Assembly: GCF_000161835.1 (NCBI RefSeq)
Contig: NZ_GG697169.2
Location: 1,655,918-1,719,917, forward strand
Direction of reading: 5' to 3'
DNA from: Thalassobium sp. R2A62
Lineage (GTDB): Bacteria; Pseudomonadota; Alphaproteobacteria; Rhodobacterales; Rhodobacteraceae
DNA length: 64,000 nucleotides
Numbering within the stretch: position 1 is the stretch's first letter; each line of letters starts with the position of its first letter. The position numbers and the translations under genes are program-made. Shown one piece after another: positions 39,188 to 47,411 of the stretch. The notes below the pieces were generated by a model. The model did no database searches. It worked only from the letters and a program-made list of their open reading frames with translations, and was not told the origin of the DNA.

Positions 39188-42094
39188 TTAGAATTCGAAA
39201 CTGTCGCCTGTAAGGAACTCGTTGATTGTGCCATAATGTTCGGAGAAGTCGAAATCCTGGATCGTAATGCTTTCATCACCGAGGCTGATGATCGTGTTGC
39301 CATCCTCTTCCACTACGCGCGCTTCCCGCGAGTTGGTGACACCAGCAACATTAATGACATCAACGCCGTGTTCAAAGTCGCCAATGATGTCATGGCCAAA
39401 TCCGTCCTCAAAGACGAACGTGTCATCGCCGCCATTGCCGAACAACAGGTCGTTACCGGCGCCCCCGTTCAGAACGTCATTGCCGTTCTTCCAGGTAAAG
39501 TTAGCACCGTTGTCGCCAATCAGCACATCGTCACCGTCACCGCCGGTCATCGTGTCCGACCCATGCAGACCAACCATGATCGCGCCCGAGTCGTCACTTG
39601 CCGTCAGATTGTTGTTAGCGTTGTTGCCACGCTGCCAGGCGAACTCGCCCTCGTCAAAGGCCAGACGCTCAAAGTTAGACGCCTTGTTGTTGCCACCCAG
39701 ACCGGTCTCGGTGTCGTCTATACGGATATGCGAAAAAGTCTCGAACGTATAGTTCGCCACCGACCCGGCCAATTCAATCGTATCAACGCCTTCGCCACCA
39801 TCGATGACGTTATTGCCAGCGCCGCCATTAAGCGCGTCATCGCCAGCGCCGCCGTTAAGCGCGTCATCGCCGCCATTGCCGAACAACAGGTCGTTACCGG
39901 CGCCCCCGTTTAGAACGTCATTGCCGTTCTTCCAGGTAAAGTTGGCACCGTTGTCGCCAATCAGCACATCGTCACCGTCACCGCCGGTCATCGTGTCCGA
40001 CCCATGCAGACCAACCATGATCGCGCCCGAGTCGTCACTTGCCGTCAGATTGTTGTTAGCGTTGTTGCCACGCTGCCAGGCGAACTCGCCCTCGTCAAAG
40101 GCCAGACGCTCAAAGTTAGACGCCTTGTTGTTGCCACCCAGACCGGTCTCGGTGTCGTCTATACGGATATGCGAAAAAGTCTCGAACGTATAGTTCGCCA
40201 CCGACCCGGCCAATTCAATCGTATCAACGCCTTCGCCACCATCGATGACGTTATTGCCAGCGCCGCCATTAAGCGCGTCATCGCCGGAACCACCCAGAAT
40301 GGTGTCGTCGCCGCTACCGCCAAGGACGATGTCATTGCCGTTCGCAGTGTCCAGCATCAGCCCAACGCTTGTGGCGGTTGCGTCAACGTATTGGTTGTTG
40401 ACCGGGTTGGCCCGGTTGCTCGAGAAAGCATAGGTCTCAAAGTTGCTAAATGTGGCTTCAACAGCTTCACCGTCCAGATAGCCAACAGTGCCGCTGGTTC
40501 CATCGGCATTGATCGTCAGGCTCAGGGCGTCGCCATGCTCCCCACGTGCCATCAGGCCAAGCTGCAATGTGTCAACGCCCGCGCCACCATCGGCATGACC
40601 ATCGAAGACGCCTGTCCCGCCAGACCCCGGGTGGCCGCCGATCTGGACAAGGTCGTCGCCCTTACCAGCGTCGATATGCAACCTCTGACCCAACATCGTC
40701 AGACCGTTATAGGTGTCATTACCGTCGCCCATCAGGATCGAGGTGACATCGCGGTGAATGTAACTTTCAAAGGTATCATCGCCACGACCAGAGCGGATCG
40801 TCTCGACGCCACTGAATGTCACAGTATTCACACCGTCGGTCACCTGCGTTTTCGAGAATGTCAGATCATCCAACTCGCCTTCCATCACCAGCACGTCGTC
40901 GCCGCCGCCGCCGTCGACATGGCCATTCATCAGCCCCGCAAAGCCGGTGCCCATCCGTCCGCCAATCCAAACCGTGTCATCACCCGCACCTGCGTCGATA
41001 TCTAGGCTAATGCCGTCAAAAGTTGCGAGATTGAACAGGTCGTCGCCCGAACCCATGTCAATGCTGTTGATCTCATGGCGCACATAGCCGCCTTGGTAGT
41101 CGTCATCGCCGCCACCAGTGACAATGGATTCGATACCGTTGAAGGTCACCGTGTTCCCGGCATCATCTGTCGCAGATCGGTCAGACGTGCCCCAGATATT
41201 CGTACCACCAACGGTCATATCCGCCTGGACCTGCGACAGATCCAGCGTGTCATTGTCGGCACCGCCATCAACGGTATCCACCCCGAAACCACCTTCGAAT
41301 GTGAACAAGTCATCACCGGTTCCGCCATCCATGGTGTCGTTGCCACTGCCGCCCTCTATGACGTCGTCGCCTTCATCACCGTTCAGCTCGTCATTACCCT
41401 GGTTGCCAAAGACAAAGTCGTTCCCGGAACCACCATTGATGGTGTCATTCCAGGTGTCGCCGCCAATACGATCGGCCAGGGTTTGATACTCGTTACTATC
41501 CGAATGATCGCCAACCAGATAGTCGCTTCCGTCACCACCATTGATCAGGTCGGATCCTACACCACCCTTGACAAAATCCTGCCCGGCTCCGGCATTGATC
41601 GTATCAGCGCCGCTATTGCCCGCGATGATGTCGTCACCCGCGCCTCCGTCAATGATGTCATTACCGCCGCCGCCGGTGATGATTTGGGTCACCTGCGAGC
41701 TGATATCGCCCATATTCTGTTGACCCCGATTTCCGAGTTCAACCGAATAATCAAATGTCCCGTCAGCATCAGCAAGTGACCCTTCCGCGATCACGTGTTT
41801 CCGGCTGGACTCCGTCGTTTCGCTGGTACTGCCGAGCGAAAGAAGTGTTTTGGACAATCCCCACATGTTCAGCGTGTAATATCCGTCAACAGCTTCACCG
41901 TTCGAGCCAGCCCTGCCGCTTTTGAACAGGCCATTTTTTCCTTCCGCAGCCAACACGCTCGCAAGCGGGTCAACCCAGTCCGGACCATCTTCAAGTGGCG
42001 CATTCACCCCGGACATCCACGTCTCGAAGGTTGTCAGCTCCAAACCATTGTCGATTTTTCCAACGATCTTGTCGCCGACATGGGGCTTTGCCAT
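39188..42094 (-). CDS. RTX-type calcium-binding secreted protein
   Basis: 968 aa from the ATG at 42094, with AAGGA upstream. No N-terminal signal peptide. Residues 1-135 are a non-repetitive head (MAKPHVGDKIVGKIDNGLEL). The rest carries many GGxGxDxLx-type nonapeptides (GGGGNDIIDGGAGDDIIAGN, GGAGNDLLFGNGGDD), which bind Ca outside the cell. The last 60 residues (FVFEDGFGHDIIGDFEHGVD to GDSFEF) are a typical type I secretion C-terminus with its final hydrophobic residues. A 147-residue block is present twice, nearly identical in DNA. No protease or lipase domain is seen, so a structural or matrix role next to the polysaccharide genes is plausible. No T1SS genes nearby. Confidence 0.93.
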   Translation of the reverse strand: MAKPHVGDKIVGKIDNGLELTTFETWMSGVNAPLEDGPDWVDPLASVLAAEGKNGLFKSGRAGSNGEAVDGYYTLNMWGLSKTLLSLGSTSETTESSRKHVIAEGSLADADGTFDYSVELGNRGQQNMGDISSQVTQIITGGGGNDIIDGGAGDDIIAGNSGADTINAGAGQDFVKGGVGSDLINGGDGSDYLVGDHSDSNEYQTLADRIGGDTWNDTINGGSGNDFVFGNQGNDELNGDEGDDVIEGGSGNDTMDGGTGDDLFTFEGGFGVDTVDGGADNDTLDLSQVQADMTVGGTNIWGTSDRSATDDAGNTVTFNGIESIVTGGGDDDYQGGYVRHEINSIDMGSGDDLFNLATFDGISLDIDAGAGDDTVWIGGRMGTGFAGLMNGHVDGGGGDDVLVMEGELDDLTFSKTQVTDGVNTVTFSGVETIRSGRGDDTFESYIHRDVTSILMGDGNDTYNGLTMLGQRLHIDAGKGDDLVQIGGHPGSGGTGVFDGHADGGAGVDTLQLGLMARGEHGDALSLTINADGTSGTVGYLDGEAVEATFSNFETYAFSSNRANPVNNQYVDATATSVGLMLDTANGNDIVLGGSGDDTILGGSGDDALNGGAGNNVIDGGEGVDTIELAGSVANYTFETFSHIRIDDTETGLGGNNKASNFERLAFDEGEFAWQRGNNANNNLTASDDSGAIMVGLHGSDTMTGGDGDDVLIGDNGANFTWKNGNDVLNGGAGNDLLFGNGGDDALNGGAGDDALNGGAGNNVIDGGEGVDTIELAGSVANYTFETFSHIRIDDTETGLGGNNKASNFERLAFDEGEFAWQRGNNANNNLTASDDSGAIMVGLHGSDTMTGGDGDDVLIGDNGANFTWKNGNDVLNGGAGNDLLFGNGGDDTFVFEDGFGHDIIGDFEHGVDVINVAGVTNSREARVVEEDGNTIISLGDESITIQDFDFSEHYGTINEFLTGDSFEF
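39422..40285 (-). repeat. 441-bp internal tandem duplication in the RTX gene
   Basis: The segment starting at 39422 repeats at 39863, offset 441 bp (147 codons), for about 420 bp with only two mismatches noticed (GTTCAGAAC/GTTTAGAAC and GTTAGCACC/GTTGGCACC). Each copy carries GNNVIDGGEGVDTIELAG and a WQRGNNANNNLTASDDSG element between RTX repeats. Confidence 0.92.
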
Positions 42095-42235
42095 ATTTTA
42101 ATCCTTCATTTTACCAAATTCTATCGAAAATTCGTTTGTTTCAGAATCATGGCTAACACAGAAAGTCTCACAATTATATACGTTAGGGTAGTTTATATAT
42201 TCTAACGGATATCGATCTGCTCGTTTGGGGGCTAC

Positions 42236-42930
42236 CGGCCTTGTTTCACAAATCGGGCTCTGTAGGATTCACAGTGTGAATCCAGCGTTATAGCTGGCGG
42301 AAATGAGCAGTTAGGCACCTGCGAAATACAAGACCCGGAACTGGGCAGAGTATAACCTTTCACTGAAGAAGCGGGGATCGCTTTCGATCTGGTTTGATCC
42401 TGCGATGCTGTGGGATGCTGCACCTTCAGGGCGGCGGGGACGCCAACAAGTCTACAGCGATGCGGCGCGACAAGCCTGCCTGACCTTCAAAGTGTTGTTT
42501 GGATTGCCATTGAGGCAGACGACAGGATTTGTTGCGAGCCTTCTCAAGCTTGTCGGATTGGACTGGTCTATCCCAGACTTCAGCACCCTGTGTCGCCGTG
42601 AGAAGGCATTGTCCGTCGCGATCCCATACAAGGGTTCAGCAGGACCATTGCACCTGCTTATCGACAGCACGGGAATCAAGGCTTAAGGGGAAGGCGAGTG
42701 AAATACCCGCAAGCACGGCGGTCCTAAACGCAGCCTGTGGCGCCAGATACATATCGAGATTGATGAGAAAGTACTGGAGATCGGTGCCATCGAGATCACG
42801 ATTAGCAGTATCAGGGATGCGCCCATTCTGCCAGACCTGCTCAACCAAATCCCACCGGAGCAAGAACTTGGCAGCGTTACAGCCGAAGGGGCATACAACA
42901 CAAGAAAATGTCACGGTAATCTCCCCCTTT
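42236..42930 (+). mobile_element. IS5-family (IS903-like) transposase remnant
   Basis: Starts near a GGCCTTGTTTCACAAATC end. A frame from about 42380 gives KKRGSLSIWFDPAMLWDAAP, SGRRGRQQVYSDAARQACLT, PDFSTLCRREKALSV and HLLIDSTGIKA, then TAA at 42684. A second frame continues with RKHGGPKRSLWRQIHIEIDE, SIRDAPILPDLLNQIPPEQE and GAYNTRKCHGN and is cut at about 42930. The element lost its 3' end and is inactive. Confidence 0.85.
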
Positions 42931-43044
42931 TTAACGGGGTGCATCAGTAGAACTTACGTAACCACGCCATTGTCACCGCCTGCCTGAGCTCGGCGCCTTG
43001 GTTTAAGACACGTGTTAAACGACGTGTCTTATGCGGGGTCTGCG

Positions 43045-43500
43045 ATGCGTGGTGAAATTCTTGGGCTGGAGCGGCGCCGCTTTTGGCGCGACGAGGACAA
43101 GCTCGAGATTGTCATGTCGGTCGGGGTCGGCAGGGCCACGGTGACACAGGTGGCGCAGCGCCATGAGGTGACCCGGCAGCAGATTTATGCGTGGCGGCAT
43201 GACCTCAAGAGGAAGGGTCTGTGGTCGCCCGATGCCGGAACGCTGTTCTTTCCGTTGAACATGCCAATGACACTCAGTGAGCTCGATGGTTATGTAACCG
43301 GCGTCCTTGCTTGCCCGGAGATGATCCCACCTTCAGAATGGCTTCCATTGGTATGGGGCGAAACAGGTGATGCGCAGTTTACCGATCAGAAAGCTGCTGA
43401 GGAAACGATCGGTGACGTTATGACACATTACAATGCCGCTGCGCAGGCAATGTCTCTGTCGCTCTGTCTCAAAGGCCGTGACGGGATACACTCGTTATAA
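43045..43500 (+). CDS. Chimeric ORF: IS66-type OrfA joined to a UPF0149 (YecA-like) domain
   Basis: 151 aa. Residues 1-75 (MRGEILGLERRRFWRDEDKL, then VTQVAQRHEVTRQQIYAWRH) are the N-terminal helix-turn-helix part of an IS66-family OrfA. At PLNMP the sequence changes without losing frame to MTLSELDGYVTGVLACPEMI and PPSEWLPLVWG, which is the front of a UPF0149/YecA-like domain, continuing to about residue 135. The rest of UPF0149 is missing. Most simply a deletion joined a dead IS66 gene to a truncated host gene; a stable fused product is less likely. Bordered on the left by the IS5 remnant. Confidence 0.65.
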   Translation: MRGEILGLERRRFWRDEDKLEIVMSVGVGRATVTQVAQRHEVTRQQIYAWRHDLKRKGLWSPDAGTLFFPLNMPMTLSELDGYVTGVLACPEMIPPSEWLPLVWGETGDAQFTDQKAAEETIGDVMTHYNAAAQAMSLSLCLKGRDGIHSL

Positions 43501-43699
43501 CACGGGACTACAATCGAAATACGTTTGGACACGAATGCCTCTCACTTTAAGCTAGGCCGCTCCTTTAGCAGTTATAGTTACGAAGGTTCAACACCCAAGC
43601 CTTTTTTAGAAAGGAGCACTGTCAGAGCACACAAGCTCGAAGTATCTGACGTCAGCGCCTATGGGTCCAAATAGAGCGATTTGCTAAGAGAGGGTTTGT

Positions 43700-43840
43700 T
43701 GCTCATCGTAACCACTGAGGAGTGGACGATGAGAAAGACAACGAAGAGCCCGAGCGAGAAGATCGTCAGCAACCTGTTTGCGCGTTAACCCATTGGTCAG
43801 CGCGAACCGCACCGCATCCTTGCGGAATTCGTCCGTAACG
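43700..43840 (-). mobile_element. IS3-family OrfA remnant
   Basis: Minus strand: TDEFRKDAVRFALTNGLTRK followed by QVADD, the start of a known type of IS3 OrfA (consensus FTDEFRKDAVRIAL..GLTRKQVA.DLG), then frame decay. Very short. Confidence 0.6.
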
Positions 43841-43844
43841 CAGG

Positions 43845-43923
43845 GTTTGCAGGTCTCGATCTTGCAATGCCGTCACCGGATTCGCCCCAGCGTGCGAACC
43901 AACGCGCAGATTACGTACTTGAT
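43845..43923 (-). pseudogene. Scrap of a second PPP-phosphatase gene
   Basis: Minus strand frame: NLRVGSHAGANPVTALQDRD followed by LQTLRY. This matches NVGVVHAGADPATALQDQD LQTLRWG inside the phosphatase at 18142 and also matches at DNA level over about 60 nt. The rest of the gene is absent; it joins the IS3 remnant on its right-hand side in gene sense. Confidence 0.7.
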
Positions 43924-43946
43924 TTTGCCAAGGACTAGTGAGCCCT

Positions 43947-45419
43947 CTACCGTAAGGCCAAAGAACCTAGGTGTTCGTAAACTGTCCGTGCGCGCGCGAG
44001 CAGTGCTTTGTCAAACAGGTCGTCCCTTGCAGCGTCTGGCTCCCTACGGAAGTAGCCGTCCCATTGCTTTGATGCAGTATTGCTAAGGCCTAGGCTAGCT
44101 AGCAAGCATTCCATCGTTTGCTCAGGCTTTTCGCGGAGATCGTCTTGTTTCAATAGAATCAGGCTATCGATATGATCAGCGATATGCTCAAAACACGTGA
44201 TCCAGTAAGCCAGCCAGTAATCTGGCTGCTCTAGATCTCGTCCCGTCAGAAAATTATGGCTGAAGGCAATTGGACGGTGCAACGCGCCAAACTCGAAATG
44301 TCCGATATCACCCATATATCGTTTAGAAAAATCGTCTTCAGCATGCAATTTCGCAAAATTCTTGTGCTGTCGGTAAAGCGATGCGGCGTGCGCTGATGGC
44401 TCCCGCAGAGGCACGACGATTTGGCAGTCGGGGAAAATTTTCGGCAGTAACGAGAGCCGCGCGATATTAGCGTTATTTTTGGACAGATAGCGCACCGTGC
44501 CACGACTTCTTGGGCGTCTAATTTGAGCCATCTTATTAAAGTGTTTGTTAAAAAATTCCTGCGCCTCAACTTTGAAGTCGCCGCTTAGCCATAAATCAAT
44601 CCGGGTTTCGTGATACTTTTCCGGCCAATGCAACATCCAAAAAACTTCGTCGAAAGCCTCTGGGCTCTGCAACCCGATCTTTATGCCGTCCCGGTGGCTA
44701 CGCTCGCGTTCAACGATGTGGCGACGCTGGCTAGCCAGTCGGGACCAAAGCATTGGCGCGCTCAAAAACGGCATGTCCGCATAGCGATGGGTCGCCACTT
44801 CGGGCATGTCGTGTAGGGCGTTAAGGAGGGCCGTTGTCCCACCACGGGCTAGTGAGGTGATAAAGATTGGCGGCGCTTTCGGTGTTTTTGAAATCCGTCC
44901 CGCGAACAGACTGTCATCGACGCGCGCAAGCGTTTTCTTTACTCTGGGGCCAGAGAAAGCCAACGCATGCATTAGTCTGTCGCCGCTGCCGTATGAGCTT
45001 GTTTCATTGCCTCCTGTTTCTTCTGCTTCCGCGCTTTGATGCCGGCGCAAAAAAAGCCCAAGGCCGATCGCTAGAACCGATGCCACTACGATGAAATCGG
45101 CACGCATCAGGACCCCCATGCTATCCTTATGCGGCACCAGCCCCAAAACTGCGGCTGCAACCACCGGCACGCCTACTGCCAGGAGCGCTAATAAGATCCG
45201 CCAGCCGATCTCCCCTGCCAATTTGATAAGTTGTACGCCAGCGTCTCGCACGATGTATTCTTTAGCATCGTCATTCAGGTTGTTATCCAACATTGCCGTC
45301 ACACCGGCTGTTGATGTGCTGGTTATTTGCCGGGCAACTACTAGGATACGAGAGCGCACTAGCACGACCGCGAAACAAATTACCGATGTTATCGCAACCG
45401 TAAGCGCAGCTAAGGACAT
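43947..45419 (-). CDS. Membrane-anchored sulfotransferase
   Basis: 490 aa. Two or three N-terminal membrane helices (residues 5-25, 75-98, 108-124) precede a sulfotransferase domain at about 165-480. The 5'-phosphosulfate loop is FITSLARGGTTALLNAL, and the 3'-phosphate segment is VPLREPSAHAASLYRQH. Enzymes of this type use PAPS to sulfate hydroxyls of sugars. Its place beside an ASST-like gene and within the polysaccharide locus suggests it sulfates the polymer or its lipid-linked unit. Starts 4 nt after the stop of the small membrane protein gene upstream. Confidence 0.85.
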   Translation of the reverse strand: MSLAALTVAITSVICFAVVLVRSRILVVARQITSTSTAGVTAMLDNNLNDDAKEYIVRDAGVQLIKLAGEIGWRILLALLAVGVPVVAAAVLGLVPHKDSMGVLMRADFIVVASVLAIGLGLFLRRHQSAEAEETGGNETSSYGSGDRLMHALAFSGPRVKKTLARVDDSLFAGRISKTPKAPPIFITSLARGGTTALLNALHDMPEVATHRYADMPFLSAPMLWSRLASQRRHIVERERSHRDGIKIGLQSPEAFDEVFWMLHWPEKYHETRIDLWLSGDFKVEAQEFFNKHFNKMAQIRRPRSRGTVRYLSKNNANIARLSLLPKIFPDCQIVVPLREPSAHAASLYRQHKNFAKLHAEDDFSKRYMGDIGHFEFGALHRPIAFSHNFLTGRDLEQPDYWLAYWITCFEHIADHIDSLILLKQDDLREKPEQTMECLLASLGLSNTASKQWDGYFRREPDAARDDLFDKALLARARTVYEHLGSLALR

Positions 45420-45423
45420 TAAA

Positions 45424-45678
45424 TCAGTCCTCCAAAGTGCTATTGCTCTCAGATTTGCCGTTACGCTTACGGAGCATCCGCTTTAACGGAAACCAAACAA
45501 AACCAACCAACAGAAGCACTAGCCCCAGTAAAACTGCGATTGTTACAGCTATGGCGCCTAGACCAGCACCTGGACCAACATAGGCATGCGCAGCAAAGGG
45601 AAATAAGATGGCGAAAATACTGAGGTTAACAATTTTCACGGATTTTAGCTCATAATTTACAGGGTTATCGTGTTGCAT
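45424..45678 (-). CDS. Small membrane protein preceding the sulfotransferase
   Basis: 84 aa from the ATG at 45678; a GTG at 45639 would give a cleaner signal peptide (VKIVNLSIFAILFPFAAHA) and is an equal alternative. After the signal comes AYVGPGAGLGAIAVTIAVLL, one membrane helix GLVLLLVGFVWFPL, and a basic tail (KRMLRKRNGKSE). Small proteins with this AYVGPGAG start often lie next to sulfotransferase or phosphatase-type genes in bacterial polysaccharide loci. Probably a partner of the sulfotransferase; stop and next start are 4 nt apart. Confidence 0.7.
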   Translation of the reverse strand: MQHDNPVNYELKSVKIVNLSIFAILFPFAAHAYVGPGAGLGAIAVTIAVLLGLVLLLVGFVWFPLKRMLRKRNGKSESNSTLED

Positions 45679-45816
45679 TTTAGCGACAACTACCAGTTTG
45701 CACAAACTTTTCAAATGGAAAATCTTTAGCCCCACAATTTTTTGGGTGGTGATTTTCACTTTGCATGAAAGGGAAGATGATGGACTGTCGGCTGGCTTAT
45801 ATAATGGACCAAAAAC

Positions 45817-47076
45817 ATGTGTGAAGAAAAAAGCAACGTTTCATTTTTCTCAGGGTTGTCTTTGCTAGCCATCGCTTGCTTCGCCGCGGGATTATTTGTC
45901 GCGCAGTACAAAATCTTCCCTTACCAACAGGTTGTTCAGGTGGCAAAAATCGCACAATCATTGTTGCAGCATGGTGAAGTAATCGGCGAGGGTCGCCGTA
46001 GACTGGCACCGGCTGGTGCAGCAAGAGCTCCAGTAACGGTCCATGATGCAGACGCTGCTATCGGCGAGGGGTTTTATGCGATCCTCGGTTGGGATTTAGA
46101 GCTTGGCCACTATTCGGTTCAGCTCCACGACGGCTCAGGAGAGCAAGTGCATACATGGCCTATCGACGCAATGTCGTTTTCGGACCTGCCTCGGCACCGC
46201 CAGAATGCGCCGCACGCTATGGAAATCTTGGCCGATGGTTCCGTGATTATCAGTTTTGATAGGGTTGGGCTTGTCGCCCGCGTTAATCCTTGCGGCGATG
46301 CTATCTGGGTAAGAGAAGGTTTCTATCACCACTCCTTCGCACCGGCAGCTGACGGCGGTATCTGGACTTGGTTTGGCGAACGCTCAGCCTATGGACAAGT
46401 TCAAGACATTCTCAAGTTCGACCCAGATACTGGCGAGGATATCAAGCGGATCAGTTTTACGAGGGACGTGATAGCACGCAACCGCGACTCGGCGCTTGCA
46501 TTCTCCATGTTTCCTGATTTTCCTTTTGTACCAGACGATCAAAAACCGCGAGATATTTTCCACCCGAACGATGTCGAAGAACTTCTACCTGAACTAGCAC
46601 CAGCTTTTCCACAATTCGAGGCAGGAGATTTGATGCTATCCATTCGCGAGTTGGATCTTATCGCGATCATCTCGCCAGAAGGAGAGTTGAAATGGACAAA
46701 AAATGGACCTTGGCTGAAGCAGCATGATCCCGATTTTGAACCCGATGGGCGGATCTCAATCTATGACAACAGCCGTTTCAGGCCCCGTTCGAGAATTATG
46801 ACTGTGGATCCCGCAACTATGGAAGTAACAGACGCATTGCCTGGGCTCGAAGCGTCATTCAAAAGCGTCTACCGTGGAAAACACCAATTGCTACCCAATG
46901 GCAACCGCCTAGTTACGATCCCCGAACAGGGTCAAGCGATCGAAGTAACTCCGGACGGTAAAGTGGCAGTAGAGTTCAACAATATCACCAGTGAAGCATC
47001 AGATTTTAACGAGGATCTCGCTAACGCAAAATGGCTGCAAGACGGATTCTTCGACGTGCAACCAGAATGTGAATAG
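45817..47076 (+). CDS. Arylsulfotransferase (ASST)-like protein
   Basis: 419 aa with an N-terminal membrane anchor (about 10-30, GLSLLAIACFAAGLFVA), so the body is periplasmic. It has the repeating beta-propeller character of ASST enzymes: APHAMEILADGSVIISFD, FYHHSFAPAADGGIWTW, IFHPNDVEELLPEL, KQHDPDF and GKHQLLPNGNRLVTIPEQG. His residues in the HHS, HPND and QHD segments correspond to the family's active-site His. PAPS-independent ASSTs move sulfate between phenolic esters, but many family members have other or unknown roles. It is divergent from the sulfotransferase pair, with 60 nt between starts when counted from the longer frame, so they may share a control region. Confidence 0.75.
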   Translation: MCEEKSNVSFFSGLSLLAIACFAAGLFVAQYKIFPYQQVVQVAKIAQSLLQHGEVIGEGRRRLAPAGAARAPVTVHDADAAIGEGFYAILGWDLELGHYSVQLHDGSGEQVHTWPIDAMSFSDLPRHRQNAPHAMEILADGSVIISFDRVGLVARVNPCGDAIWVREGFYHHSFAPAADGGIWTWFGERSAYGQVQDILKFDPDTGEDIKRISFTRDVIARNRDSALAFSMFPDFPFVPDDQKPRDIFHPNDVEELLPELAPAFPQFEAGDLMLSIRELDLIAIISPEGELKWTKNGPWLKQHDPDFEPDGRISIYDNSRFRPRSRIMTVDPATMEVTDALPGLEASFKSVYRGKHQLLPNGNRLVTIPEQGQAIEVTPDGKVAVEFNNITSEASDFNEDLANAKWLQDGFFDVQPECE

Positions 47077-47150
47077 CGGCGGTCTCAGGCTTTACTCCAT
47101 TTTGGTCCACACTAGAGCCTTCGGTGACCTGCCCCCCGAGGCTCCCTCAT

Positions 47151-47387
47151 TCATAACGAGAGTTTGCGGGTCTGGATTTCATATTCCTCGGTTTCAGTTT
47201 GGGCAAGCGCGGCGTGCGCGGAGCCCTCAAATTGCTCAAGCGCGCGCCGCGCTTCAGCGGGTGTTTGATTGTCCAGCGATGAGTGTGGCCTGACTTGGTT
47301 GTCATCGTATCGCCAGAGGGCTAACTTTTTGCGTGCGGCATCTAGGCTGTCGAACCATTCTTCGTTTAGCAGTTCGCCTCGCAGGCG
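47151..47387 (-). mobile_element. IS3-family OrfB C-terminal remnant
   Basis: Minus strand, 78 unbroken codons: LRGELLNEEWFDSLDAARKK, LALWRYDDNQVRPHSSLDNQ, TPAEARRALEQFEGSAHAAL and ending RKLSL. It is the tail of an IS3 (IS407-like) transposase. The same tail, more decayed, is at 54321. Confidence 0.85.
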
Positions 47388-47411
47388 CCAGTAACTGCGA
47401 TTTTCATGTAT

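Noticed and set aside
40004..41005. 333-codon open frame antisense to the RTX gene
   Set aside because: It mirrors the repetitive GGxGxD codons; long antisense frames are expected from this composition, and there is no ribosome site or family resemblance.
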